Below are positions 25,246-34,407 of a DNA stretch of 64,000 nt, piece by piece; the first letter of the stretch is position 1, and every line of letters begins with the position of its first letter. Source of the DNA: Lewinellaceae bacterium. Its GTDB lineage: Bacteria; Bacteroidota; Bacteroidia; Chitinophagales; Saprospiraceae. The stretch spans positions 434,001-498,000 of the forward strand of contig JACJYQ010000001.1 of assembly GCA_020636025.1 (NCBI GenBank). The letters are read 5' to 3'. The position numbers and the translations under genes were made by a program. The notes beneath the pieces are model-generated. The model saw only the letters and a program-made list of their open reading frames with translations. It made no database searches and had not been told where the DNA came from.

Positions 25246-26841
25246 CTATTTATCAACTGAGAAGAACTCGAAAGATGCTTTTTTGGGCAGGGTAGATGCC
25301 CCTTCTTCTCCTTCAGCAACCACGTAATAGTGAACCACTTCGCTGAGTTTAAGTTCAGCTGCGTAAGTGCCATCACCTGCTCCTGTATCTCCGTTTGCTC
25401 CATCGTCGTGAAGGGGTACTCTGCTAAATGCAAACATTTTATCTTTTCTGTAGTACAGCCATGCGCCTTTCGAAGCATCAGTGATTTTCGCTGTCACTTT
25501 TAGCTTTTCACCATCCTTTGCATGCTTAACCGTTTCAATAGTGGGTTGCGGTTTGTTCAGAAGTGGATGTTTATCCAGCCATGTCGTTCTTTGTGTCATC
25601 AGGGTTTTTACGCCAATCAGGTGATCGGGGCCATAAGTCAGGGTTTTTTCCATGCCATTGTTGAAGTCCTCTAATGGATAGAGCCTCAATTCATCTTTTT
25701 TTACCCAGGGTTCAACTTCTTTTCGCCACACATCGGCACGTTGCATCAAAAGTCCGCTCAGAAGCCATTCATCCAGTATGGTCCGGTAATGAGCCAGATA
25801 GATTTTTCGATACATAGAAACCCGTAACAGCTTGGATATCAAAGGCCTTCTTGAGTTGGTGATCTCTGCCAATGGCTGGTATTCTATGAGCTCATTGTCT
25901 TTCATTTCCTCAAAACTGAAATTGCGGCGCCAGCCTCCAAACGACATGTTCAGATCCCAGATAAGTGGATGTGCTACTCCCAGGGTGTCAAACCAGAGGT
26001 AATAGTTGTGCGAAAGAGAACCATTGTAACTATCCAGATTTACCAGAATATTGTTTAAAGCAAGCATCCAAAGTGTCTGATCAACATCGAGTACTGTTTC
26101 AATCTTCTCTGGTGTCTTGTTTAAAATCTTTATCAGATTCAGGAGTGGTTTCCAGGCTCTCGCATCATCTACCTCATAAAATGCATCGTAACAACCAATG
26201 TTGTCATTGAGATACGTCAGGGATGCGTTTTCTCCCTTGGGGCAACCAGATTGGCTTTTAACCCGTTTCCAGTTGTCGGGGTCACATTTTACTATGTCAC
26301 CTGTTTCTGTGCCGAAATGTTTTTTAATAAATCTTTCGTCAATGGATTCAGAACTGATGTAAACACCAAAAAAATCGTTGTTTACATACAATCTGCTGAA
26401 GTTACAAAGCGGAGCAGGCATGTAGGTCCTGATCACTTCATAAGCGAGCGGTTCCCTGATAAAAGTAGGATCCAGAAAAGCATTTGACAGTTTTACCGTG
26501 CCATGGCCGCTCTTCATAGTTTGACTCTTTTTCTTAAAGTCAAGCTTGACATTAAATGGCAGCTTTCTAGACGTTTCTTTTCTTGTTCTGAAAAAGGAAC
26601 TGTTTCCTTTATATCGAACTCCAACGCTGTCAAACCGTTCGCCATTTACCGTAGCAAAGCCGAGTAGACGAGCTTCCGGGTTATTAGATTTCAGGGAATC
26701 CAGTTTAAACTCCCAGCTTTTGTATGGCAATTCAATTCTTACTTCCTGCACTCCCGATCCATAAAAATCCTGAGCATGAAGGGAATACGTGGTTAAAAGG
26801 ATCAGGCAGATTGCAAAAAGTGGGGGATGGAATTTAAACAT
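25246..26841 (-). CDS. Exported CotH-family protein (first of a paralogous pair)
   Basis: A 531-residue protein with a signal peptide (to about residue 23, SLHAQ). Residues about 30-380 match the CotH kinase family: VRYKGNSSFF, RLYVNNDFFGVYISSESIDERFI, then NNILVNLDSYNGSLSHNYYLW and the metal-site-like PLIWDLNMSFGG. Bacillus CotH is a protein kinase of the spore coat; in this non-spore-forming phylum exported members have unknown targets. The last 100 residues form an extra beta domain (PTIETVKHAKDGEKLKVTAK and LHDDGANGDTGAGDGTYAAE), which may bind ligand. Its neighbour at 26887 is a clear paralogue. Confidence 0.85.
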   Translation of the reverse strand: MFKFHPPLFAICLILLTTYSLHAQDFYGSGVQEVRIELPYKSWEFKLDSLKSNNPEARLLGFATVNGERFDSVGVRYKGNSSFFRTRKETSRKLPFNVKLDFKKKSQTMKSGHGTVKLSNAFLDPTFIREPLAYEVIRTYMPAPLCNFSRLYVNNDFFGVYISSESIDERFIKKHFGTETGDIVKCDPDNWKRVKSQSGCPKGENASLTYLNDNIGCYDAFYEVDDARAWKPLLNLIKILNKTPEKIETVLDVDQTLWMLALNNILVNLDSYNGSLSHNYYLWFDTLGVAHPLIWDLNMSFGGWRRNFSFEEMKDNELIEYQPLAEITNSRRPLISKLLRVSMYRKIYLAHYRTILDEWLLSGLLMQRADVWRKEVEPWVKKDELRLYPLEDFNNGMEKTLTYGPDHLIGVKTLMTQRTTWLDKHPLLNKPQPTIETVKHAKDGEKLKVTAKITDASKGAWLYYRKDKMFAFSRVPLHDDGANGDTGAGDGTYAAELKLSEVVHYYVVAEGEEGASTLPKKASFEFFSVDK

Positions 26842-26886
26842 AACAATTTTATATGGTCCGGAAATACGCTAAGTGACTGAAAATGA

Positions 26887-28512
26887 TCACTTATTTAAAT
26901 CTTCGATTTTAATTTTAAAGGCTTGTTTGCTGTAGTTTGACGGGGAGTAACCAACTGTTCCTGCATTTTCTGCCAGGATGTAATATTCCATTTCAGCGTT
27001 CATGCTGGGTGCTTCAACTTGTGTGACAAATGCTTTCATGCCAGATGCCAGGCTTTCCGTGTTATTTTCACTCATAGGCATCCAGGTATAGGGATCAGTT
27101 TCATGAAAACGATAACAGAGCCACATTCTTTTTGGAAAACGGTCTGCTTTAGCAGAAATATTGAACGCGCTAATAGGTTGGTTTTCAAATTTTCCTCTTC
27201 CCTGAACGGTCACTTCTGAAATCATTGGCGGCAAGGAAGTTAGTTCCGGATGGTTTTTCAGGAATTTTGAACGTTTGCCCATCAACTCTATGATTCCGGG
27301 AATCTTACTTTTCTTGCCAATGGTTTCTTTCAGGCTACGTGTAAAATCATCCAGGCTATAAGTTTTGTTTTTGTCGTCGTTAAATGGGACTACAATCATT
27401 CCCTGAAGTTCCTGGGCTCTTCTTTCGTATAAATTGTTTAAGAAGAACTCCGCATTGATCTGACGTATGTGAGCCAGATAGATTTTACGGTTAAGCGGAT
27501 CCTTAAGTAATTGACTTATAAGAGGTTTGTATGGGTTGTCTGCATGAAGTAGTGGATCCAGGGTTTGCAATTCTTTTAACTCAAGATCGCTTCCGTTGCC
27601 TGTATTTTTATAACTTCCAAATGCCAGGTTCAAGTCCCAATGTATCGGCTGGAAAAGTTTGTTGCTATCGCGGTAGAGGTAATAGTTCAGGCTATGGTTT
27701 CCGGAATAACTGTTCAGGTTCACCATAACGTTGTTTAGCGCAAGCATCCACAGGGCATTGTCAACATCAAGGGCTTTTTCAACCTCTTTGGATCCTTGCG
27801 ACAACAATCTGGTTAACTCTTGCAATTCGGCCCAGCCGCTGTTTGAGGCCAGGTCAAAATTTGACCGGTAGCAATCAATGTTGTCTTCGTATTCAAGCGA
27901 TCCGAAAATGCTTTGCTTGCAATCGCTGGGCAGGTTTTCTTGTTGCTCTTCCGTGCCGGCTTTAAATAAAATACCATCGCTATATTGGAAATTGTTTTGA
28001 AGCATTTGGTTGTCAACACTCTCTACATTGACGAAAACACCAACATACTCGTCATTTATAAACAATTTGGTATAGCAAGCTTGTAAGCCTGGCATGTATT
28101 GTGAAGCCACTTCGTAAAACATAACTTCACGGATCATACTTGGGTCCCTGACAGAAGCCGAGAGTTTTATAGTGGTATAACCCTGGTGGTTTTGTGCTGC
28201 TACTGAGTCAGCCCGATTCAACTTTATGGCAAAGGGATTTCTTTTTAAACCTGTCGCGTATGACTTGTTTCCTCTGAATCTGATGCCGGCACCATCGTAA
28301 TTCACCCCGTCAATGCTTACTGTAGCATCCATATAGGAGCCACCATAAATTCTCAGGGAGTCCAGGGCATCAGCCCAGTTTTGATTAGCGACCTTTACTC
28401 TGATCTCGCCTACAGTCTTTTTTTCAAACAAAGGGCGAACTGGCGCTGTGCCTGTCTGGGCTGCAAGTGAAAAACTAATCAGGGAAAGGAAAAGTATTAT
28501 GAATTTTTTCAT
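26887..28512 (-). CDS. Exported CotH-family protein (second of a paralogous pair)
   Basis: A 541-residue protein from the ATG at 28510-28512 (MKKFIILFLSLISFSLAAQ), chosen because it gives a clean signal peptide; an upstream in-frame start would add 16 residues. It shares the domain plan of the protein at 25246: GIRFRGNKSYATGLKRNPF, KLFINDEYVGVFVNVESVDN, NNVMVNLNSYSGNHSLNYYLY and PIHWDLNLAFGSY, then a C-terminal beta domain (MISEVTVQGRGKFENQ). The genes are 45 bases apart and on the same strand. The two arose by tandem duplication and have diverged strongly. Catalytic activity is not certain. Confidence 0.85.
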   Translation of the reverse strand: MKKFIILFLSLISFSLAAQTGTAPVRPLFEKKTVGEIRVKVANQNWADALDSLRIYGGSYMDATVSIDGVNYDGAGIRFRGNKSYATGLKRNPFAIKLNRADSVAAQNHQGYTTIKLSASVRDPSMIREVMFYEVASQYMPGLQACYTKLFINDEYVGVFVNVESVDNQMLQNNFQYSDGILFKAGTEEQQENLPSDCKQSIFGSLEYEDNIDCYRSNFDLASNSGWAELQELTRLLSQGSKEVEKALDVDNALWMLALNNVMVNLNSYSGNHSLNYYLYRDSNKLFQPIHWDLNLAFGSYKNTGNGSDLELKELQTLDPLLHADNPYKPLISQLLKDPLNRKIYLAHIRQINAEFFLNNLYERRAQELQGMIVVPFNDDKNKTYSLDDFTRSLKETIGKKSKIPGIIELMGKRSKFLKNHPELTSLPPMISEVTVQGRGKFENQPISAFNISAKADRFPKRMWLCYRFHETDPYTWMPMSENNTESLASGMKAFVTQVEAPSMNAEMEYYILAENAGTVGYSPSNYSKQAFKIKIEDLNK

Positions 28513-28589
28513 GGTAATGTCTGGTGCTAAATTGGTAGATGACAATGAATTACAGGGCAATGTTACAAAGAAATTGAAGCACGAAATTA

Positions 28590-29879
28590 TCAGGAACTAC
28601 TGATATTCTCAGAAAAAGTATGCAAGAATTGGCCTAGTTGCCAGATATCATCAAAACTGTTGTACAATGGTACTGGTGCAAAACGTATAACATTGGGTTC
28701 CCGCCAGTCGGCTATCACTCCATTATCCGTTAGGTAATGGAACAATTGTCGGCCATTTGAATCGGTTAATACCGATATCTGACAGCCTCTGGATTCGGGG
28801 TCATCTGGTGAAATTAATTTGAATGGAAGTTTTTCTGTAAATAAATCCCTCAGGATATACTCAAGAAAACCGGTGAGTAAGAGGCTTTTATTTCTCAATG
28901 TTTCCATACCTACGTCTTCAAATATCTTCAAACTGGCCAAATGTGCTGCAAATGAAAATATCTGAGCATTGCTGATTTGCCAGCCTTCAGCGCCGGTCAT
29001 GGGAATAAAGCCTTTTTTCATTTTGAAACGCTCATCCTCATGGTGTCCCCACCAGCCAGCAAATCTGGGCAAGGCAGGGTTGTTGGCATGTCGTTCATGT
29101 ACAAACACTCCTGAAGGGCCACCTGGACCCGAATTCAAGTATTTATAACTACACCATACAGCAAAATCGGGTCCCCATTCGTGTAATTGTAATGGAAGGT
29201 TTCCGGCAGTGTGGGCCAGGTCAAAACCAACCAGTGCACCTGCCTGGTGACCCGCCCTTGTGATGGCTGGTAGATCAAAAAACTGTCCGGTGTAATAATT
29301 AACCCCGCTAAACATCACCAAAGCCAGACTGTCTTTTTCCTTTTCGATCACTTTCAGGATATCTTCCGTGCGGAGCGTCTCCTCACCTTCTCTTGGGGCT
29401 ACCTCTATGATGGCTTGATCAGGATCGAATCCATGGAATTTCACTTGTGTCTCAATGGCATACTGGTCACTTGGAAAAGCGCCTGCTTCCATGATGATCT
29501 TGTACCTTTTTGAATCTGGACGGTAAAAAGACACCATTAGCAGATGCAAATTCACCGTCAGGGTATTCATCACGACCACTTCATGGGGAAGTGCACCAAC
29601 CAATTTGGCAGTAGGTTCAGTCAGAAATTTGTGATAATACATCCAGGGTTTGTTTCCCTTGAAGTGCCCTTCAACGCCAAATTCTGCCCACTGATCAAGT
29701 TCATCGAGCAGGGCTTGTTTCGCTGCGACCGGCTGAAGACCTAGTGAATTGCCGCAAAAATAGCGGACGGGTTTGCCAGCGTGTTGGGGGAAAATAAACT
29801 GATCCCGGTAAGATTTAATCGGATCCTGTGAATCGAGTTTTTGAGCAAATACCTGTGAGTTTTCGTAAATAACGGACAA
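28590..29879 (-). CDS. kynU: Kynureninase
   Basis: A 429-residue PLP enzyme that cleaves kynurenine or 3-hydroxykynurenine to (hydroxy)anthranilate and alanine in tryptophan breakdown and the kynurenine route to NAD. Diagnostic segments are RYFCGNSLGLQPVAAK, the PLP-lysine motif WCSYKYLNSGPGGPSGVFVH, RFAGWWGHHEDERF and the C-terminal ADWREPNVIRFAPVPLYN. The start appears to be TTG at 29879 (MSVIYEN), as no ATG lies nearby. It precedes the CotH pair by 77 bases on the same strand, but no functional link is evident. A DUF-type NAPRTase-like gene at 11038 is not in its operon. Confidence 0.95.
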   Translation of the reverse strand: MSVIYENSQVFAQKLDSQDPIKSYRDQFIFPQHAGKPVRYFCGNSLGLQPVAAKQALLDELDQWAEFGVEGHFKGNKPWMYYHKFLTEPTAKLVGALPHEVVVMNTLTVNLHLLMVSFYRPDSKRYKIIMEAGAFPSDQYAIETQVKFHGFDPDQAIIEVAPREGEETLRTEDILKVIEKEKDSLALVMFSGVNYYTGQFFDLPAITRAGHQAGALVGFDLAHTAGNLPLQLHEWGPDFAVWCSYKYLNSGPGGPSGVFVHERHANNPALPRFAGWWGHHEDERFKMKKGFIPMTGAEGWQISNAQIFSFAAHLASLKIFEDVGMETLRNKSLLLTGFLEYILRDLFTEKLPFKLISPDDPESRGCQISVLTDSNGRQLFHYLTDNGVIADWREPNVIRFAPVPLYNSFDDIWQLGQFLHTFSENISSS

Positions 29880-29918
29880 GCTGGAATATGTTTGGTGAAT
29901 TGATCTGAAAGATGATTT

Positions 29919-29950
29919 ATTGCGGCCTGAGGCAAGGTTCAGGCCGCAAT
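29919..29950. terminator. Hairpin, likely terminator after the 30 kb lipoprotein gene
   Basis: Perfect 12-base arms (29919-29930 ATTGCGGCCTGA and 29939-29950) around an 8-base loop lie in the 93-base gap between the lipoprotein stop (29973) and the kynU start (29879), both on the minus strand. There is no strong U tract on the minus-strand exit side, so the terminator call rests on position and stem strength. Confidence 0.6.
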
Positions 29951-29972
29951 AAAAAGGAAGCTAATTTGGCAA

Positions 29973-30758
29973 TTATTTCAATTTGACTTTGGTGGCAACA
30001 GAAGCTTTTTGCTTTTGCTGGTCTTCATTGAAAGGCTTCAGAGTGATGGTTACCGTGTGGCCATTGTCGCCAACTTCTCCCAGTTTGTTGGAAGATTTTT
30101 TCACTTTGCGATCTGGGAAATGATAAATCTGTTTGTAACTCATATCTGCCAGAAACATTTTCATCATATCTGCCTGACTTTCATCGGCATCATCTTCACC
30201 ACCACCCATGGCTTCCTTCAATTGGGCACTCATGTCACCGGCGCCCAATCTTTCAAATGATTTACCGGTAAACTTGAATGTGTCTTCCGATTTTCCGGAT
30301 TCAAACCTTTCTTTCCCTACAATTTTCAAGGCCCTGTTCAATGCCTGAACATTTGAGAACTCAAATGAGTAACCGTACTGGAATTCGCTGGTATCATTAA
30401 TTTCAATGACATTGGATATGCCGTCGACTGAACTCAGGCTTTCGGAGATTCCTTTAAATTGTTGTCCCAATCCACCCATGGGATCTTCCATTCCTCCGGC
30501 ATTTTCACCTTTATCTGGGGTGAAGTCTCCTCCATCAGAAATAGAGCTGGAATCAGAAGGCTCTTCCATGCCAGCACCTTCGCCCATACCTTTCATCATA
30601 TCGATCATACCTTTCAATTCGCTCATATCGAAAGTGAGTTTGTAGGTGCCGCTGCCATTATTTCTGAAGGTAGCTTCTTCTATAATATGCAGGCAACTGC
30701 TTAGTGCGGTAGCAGCCAGTAAAAGAGTTGCCAGTATGAGATTTTTCAAATTTTTCAT
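29973..30758 (-). CDS. Lipoprotein of unknown function with Met/Gly-rich linker
   Basis: A 261-residue protein with a lipoprotein signal peptide, lipobox TALSSC with Cys at about residue 22. After a short beta segment (YKLTFDMSELKGMIDMMKGM) there is a disordered Gly/Met/Asp/Ser-rich stretch (about 55-100), then a folded region with FEFSNVQALNRALKIVGKE and a basic C-terminus ending VKLK. The pattern (repeated Met, acidic linker) is seen in several Bacteroidota envelope lipoproteins of unknown role. It is 47 bases downstream of the BNR-repeat gene on the same strand. Confidence 0.6.
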   Translation of the reverse strand: MKNLKNLILATLLLAATALSSCLHIIEEATFRNNGSGTYKLTFDMSELKGMIDMMKGMGEGAGMEEPSDSSSISDGGDFTPDKGENAGGMEDPMGGLGQQFKGISESLSSVDGISNVIEINDTSEFQYGYSFEFSNVQALNRALKIVGKERFESGKSEDTFKFTGKSFERLGAGDMSAQLKEAMGGGEDDADESQADMMKMFLADMSYKQIYHFPDRKVKKSSNKLGEVGDNGHTVTITLKPFNEDQQKQKASVATKVKLK

Positions 30759-30805
30759 GTATTGATTTGCTTTTAAATTTAGGTGAAAGTGAGTTCTATT
30801 TGATT

Positions 30806-33721
30806 TTATTCGATTAGGAGTTCTGTTTCTGAGCTTTGCTTGCCTTTTTTCAAAACAAAGGTATAATTACCTTTCCTCAGGTAGGTATGACCTGTGTCAG
30901 CTTTCTCCAGCACAAACGCGCGTTTGGTATCTTTTTGTGCCACCTGAAGTAATTCCTTATACTTTTTTAGCTCAGATTCTTTGACGTCCAGGTGATAAAC
31001 AAAGTGGTTCATTCCCCGAACAGCCTGTACGGTGCCGGTGTTCAATTGGTGTCCACTTTCTTTGTGTTTCACGGTCCAGATTACCGGTCCAGGCTCGGAA
31101 GTATAGAAATCAACACCCATTTCCGGGTCCTTGAGTTCCTGATATGGCTGTTTGCTTCCCCAATTTTTGCGGTACTTTCTGCTTGCAAGGTCAAACAGAT
31201 GGATTGTGGAAGCCAAAACGGCTGAATCCAGCTCCTGAATATGACCAACATAAGCCTTAAACATGGATCTGCCATGTGTGCCAATAACAAGCTCTTTGGC
31301 TTTAGCTTGTACTTCCAGGTCATGCACGGGCACATCTGGAAAATCAGCATTAAGCGTTTCAAATGTTTGTCCGCGATCAAGTGATACATATACGTTATGG
31401 TCTGTGCCTACGTAAAGCACATTCGGGTTGGCAGGGTCTTCTCGCACTACATTGATGGGCTCAGCGGGCAAATTCTGCCCAATTTTTTTCCAATTCTGAC
31501 CATAATCTTCAGAAGTAAATAAATAGGCGTTGAAATCGTCCCAACGATACCCGTTCAAACTCAGATAAACCCTGCTTTTTACATGAGATGAGGCTTCAAC
31601 CCGGGAAACCCAGAGGTCTTGTGGTAAAGCATCAGAAATTCGTGTCCAGCTTGCACCACCGTCCTTGGTAACATGCAGTAATCCATCGTCGGAACCAGCA
31701 TATAGCAGCCCAAAGGTTATGGGGCTTTCATGAATACTGGTAAGCGTACCATAAGGAACATTGCCTGCTTTGCCGCCCTTTGTGAGGTCGCCGGAAATGG
31801 CTTCCCAGTCATCTCCCTGATTGAATGAGCGGTACAACCTGTTCGCACCTAAATACAGAATGTCCTGCTGGTGTCTACTGAGCCAAATAGGTGTTTGCCA
31901 GTTGAATCTCAAAGGTCTCTCTCCCAGATCGTGTTTGGGGGTGATATAGACTTGTCTTCCTCCTGATTTGTTTTTCCGGAAATAGTTTCCAAACTGAAAC
32001 CCGGTGTACACTGTACTGTTGTCGCGACGATCAACCTGAATTTGCATGCCATCGCCTCCTAAAACAAATTTGTAAGGATAATCACCTCTCTGATGCCAGG
32101 AGTCGGAAGCTTCAAAATCCGAAGGGCCGACCCAAACACCGTTGTCCTGAGCACCTCCATATACGTTGTAAGGCTCAGCATCATCAGTTGTGATGGCGTA
32201 AAACTGACCTACTGCCGGACTGTTGCATTTCATCCACGATTCGCCATTGTCCCAGGAAATATTAAGCCCGCCATCGTTGCCATTTACCAAATGCCCGGGA
32301 GCAGAAGGATCTAACCACAAAGCATGATGGTCTACGTGTACGTTTTCGCCATTTATGTTTTTCCAGGTCTTCCCACCGTCTTCAGAACGAATGATGTAAT
32401 AACCGATCATATAAACCTGATCAGCATTGTCGGGCATGCATCGAACGTTTGAAAAGTAGTATCCGTAGGTATAGAACATTTGTTCCAAAGGTTCATCGTG
32501 GGTCTTGCTCCATGATTTTCCACCGTCTTCACTGCGGTAAAGTTCTGCTCCTATGAAATCGGTATCAAATAAGTTACTATTCGCATCTTCCAGGTATTCC
32601 GTTAGGGCTACTGGTTTTATCTCCCCTTTTTCAACCATGGATTTTACCTTTTTTGCAGAATATTTTTCAGGAAACCCGTTGTCTTTCAGATAATTACCAA
32701 GCTTATCGTCAGATAATTTCAGGAACTCATCTTTGCTGATATTACGGAACTGATCTTTGGTGAGTGCTTCATTTTCTTTAGGAGTGTCCTTTGCTGGTTT
32801 TGAATTTTGATTGTCCAGACTTGCATAAAGCACCGTTTTCCCATTCTGTTTACCAATAGCGAGCCCGATCCTGCCAATTTTTGCTCCGGTTGGGAATCCG
32901 CTATTTTCAGAACTTGATTTATCCCAGGTATTGCCCCCATCTACACTTTTCCAAATGCCGGAACCTTCTCCGGCGCCGATGAAGTCCCAGGCATAACGTT
33001 TGCGTTCCCAGCTGGCCGCGTACAAAATATTGGGATCGTCAGGATCAATAACCAGGTCAATTGCACCACTGAAGTTGTCTACAAAAAGGGTTTGGGTCCA
33101 GCTTTTTCCGCCATCAGTGCTTTTGTACACTCCGCGCTCTTCATTTGGAGAGTACAAGTGCCCAAGTACTGCCACCCAGAGAGTATTGGTATCTGTTGGG
33201 TGCAGCACAATTCTGGAAATATGATGACTTTCCAGCAATCCAAGATGATCCCAGGTTTTGCCGCCGTCGTTGCTTCGGTAAATTCCAGTGCCGGCATAAG
33301 AGGAGCGGCTGCTGTTTGACTCACCAGTGCCTACCCAAATGAGGCCGTTTTTCCAATCAACCGCAATATCTCCAATGGTCATGCTTGCTTCGTGGTCAAA
33401 AACAGGTTGGAACCGGGTACCATTGTTATGGCTGTACCAGAGTCCTCCGGAGGCATAGGCCACGTACATTTCAGATGGGTCTGCAGGATTTACATCTACA
33501 TCAGTGACCCGGCACGAAAAAATGCTTGGGCCAATGTTTTCAGCTTTTATGGAAGAAAGGATGGATGCTTTTTTTAAGGCAGTCCGCTGTTCAAAGCCAT
33601 TCATGCGTTCAGCAGCTGGACTGGAAGCAGGTTGGGCAAAAACAGCATTATGGAAAAGTAACAGGCTGAGGGTCAGGGAGAAAAGCAGCAAATGTGTTTG
33701 CCGGATATTGATCTTCCGCAT
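30806..33721 (-). CDS. Exported sortilin/BNR-repeat beta-propeller protein (VPS10-like)
   Basis: A 971-residue protein from the ATG at 33721 (MRKINIRQTHLLLFSL; a TTG six bases upstream is less likely). It has a signal peptide to about residue 30, then many BNR/Asp-box repeats of the form SxDGGxTW: SNDGGKTWDHLG, STDGGKSWTQTL, SVDGGNTWDKSS, SEDGGKSWSKTH, SWDNGESWMKC, TKDGGASWTRIS, SEDYGQNWKKIG, SLDRGQTFETLN. They build a large beta-propeller as in VPS10/sortilin-type and exo-acting glycosidase-like proteins. The C-terminal 150 residues form another beta domain (GPVIWTVKHKESGHQLN). No sorting domain is seen. Its ligand is unknown. Confidence 0.85.
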   Translation of the reverse strand: MRKINIRQTHLLLFSLTLSLLLFHNAVFAQPASSPAAERMNGFEQRTALKKASILSSIKAENIGPSIFSCRVTDVDVNPADPSEMYVAYASGGLWYSHNNGTRFQPVFDHEASMTIGDIAVDWKNGLIWVGTGESNSSRSSYAGTGIYRSNDGGKTWDHLGLLESHHISRIVLHPTDTNTLWVAVLGHLYSPNEERGVYKSTDGGKSWTQTLFVDNFSGAIDLVIDPDDPNILYAASWERKRYAWDFIGAGEGSGIWKSVDGGNTWDKSSSENSGFPTGAKIGRIGLAIGKQNGKTVLYASLDNQNSKPAKDTPKENEALTKDQFRNISKDEFLKLSDDKLGNYLKDNGFPEKYSAKKVKSMVEKGEIKPVALTEYLEDANSNLFDTDFIGAELYRSEDGGKSWSKTHDEPLEQMFYTYGYYFSNVRCMPDNADQVYMIGYYIIRSEDGGKTWKNINGENVHVDHHALWLDPSAPGHLVNGNDGGLNISWDNGESWMKCNSPAVGQFYAITTDDAEPYNVYGGAQDNGVWVGPSDFEASDSWHQRGDYPYKFVLGGDGMQIQVDRRDNSTVYTGFQFGNYFRKNKSGGRQVYITPKHDLGERPLRFNWQTPIWLSRHQQDILYLGANRLYRSFNQGDDWEAISGDLTKGGKAGNVPYGTLTSIHESPITFGLLYAGSDDGLLHVTKDGGASWTRISDALPQDLWVSRVEASSHVKSRVYLSLNGYRWDDFNAYLFTSEDYGQNWKKIGQNLPAEPINVVREDPANPNVLYVGTDHNVYVSLDRGQTFETLNADFPDVPVHDLEVQAKAKELVIGTHGRSMFKAYVGHIQELDSAVLASTIHLFDLASRKYRKNWGSKQPYQELKDPEMGVDFYTSEPGPVIWTVKHKESGHQLNTGTVQAVRGMNHFVYHLDVKESELKKYKELLQVAQKDTKRAFVLEKADTGHTYLRKGNYTFVLKKGKQSSETELLIE

Positions 33722-33772
33722 TGTCAATTAAAATTTTGCGGGAAGATACGGAGGAACAAGCTTTTGCACTCA

Positions 33773-34360
33773 CTAACTGCTAAAGGCCCGGTCTCCTTTT
33801 TTATAATCGATGGTTTCATATCTGCCTGGATATTCCACAAATCGGAGTGCCTGGGTCGCTCCAATCTCGGATGTGAAATAAGCCCAGAGGACAAGATCTT
33901 TCATGGCTCTGAAATAGTGGTTGCCAGTTGGTCTGTTTTTATCCTCATAAAATGCTTTTTGCTCATCATCCAGTTTTACGAGCAAATCATGCTTTTGCAA
34001 TTTCGAGCAACGCATAAAAGTTTTTCGATTTGCTTTTTTGCATGCCTGATCAAGTGTTGTCAGTCCATCCAAAAAGTTCTGCTGTCCTTCGGCATCGTAA
34101 CAATCGCTTATAACCACGGCAATGAATTGACCGGCTTTGGCGGCTTTAGCGCCGGGCGTATCTGTGGTAGGTATGATGGTGTCTGCTACTTCATTGATGA
34201 GCTTAATTTGGGCTTTACTGAAAATGCCAATGCCTTCCTCATCAATGACGTCACTATCCATGGCCTCCCAATGGATGTTTTTTGCCAGCAATGAATCGGC
34301 TCCTGCCAGGGTGCCTCCGATCATTAATGCGCTTTTCTGAAGTAATTCTCGTCTGTTCAT
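33773..34360 (-). CDS. Gluconate 2-dehydrogenase subunit 3 family protein
   Basis: A 195-residue small subunit that accompanies flavin-dependent GMC-type dehydrogenases. The N-terminus MNRRELLQKSALMIGGTLAG has the twin Arg and hydrophobic stretch of a Tat signal. The body shows the family features TIIPTTDTPGAKAAKAGQFI and VVISDCYDAEGQQNFLDGL, with conserved FYEDKNRPTGNHYFRAMKDL toward the end. Its partner, the large GMC subunit, lies 47 bases upstream on the same strand. In known systems the small subunit carries the Tat signal for both, so the complex should be periplasmic. Confidence 0.85.
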   Translation of the reverse strand: MNRRELLQKSALMIGGTLAGADSLLAKNIHWEAMDSDVIDEEGIGIFSKAQIKLINEVADTIIPTTDTPGAKAAKAGQFIAVVISDCYDAEGQQNFLDGLTTLDQACKKANRKTFMRCSKLQKHDLLVKLDDEQKAFYEDKNRPTGNHYFRAMKDLVLWAYFTSEIGATQALRFVEYPGRYETIDYKKGDRAFSS

Positions 34361-34407
34361 GCTTAACTATTTATGCGTTTTGGAGACTGAATGTTTATAA
34401 ATCGGAG

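Noticed and set aside
33721..33772. Start of the sortilin-like gene at the TTG at 33727
   Set aside because: An ATG six bases downstream (33721) gives a normal signal peptide start, so the TTG was not chosen.
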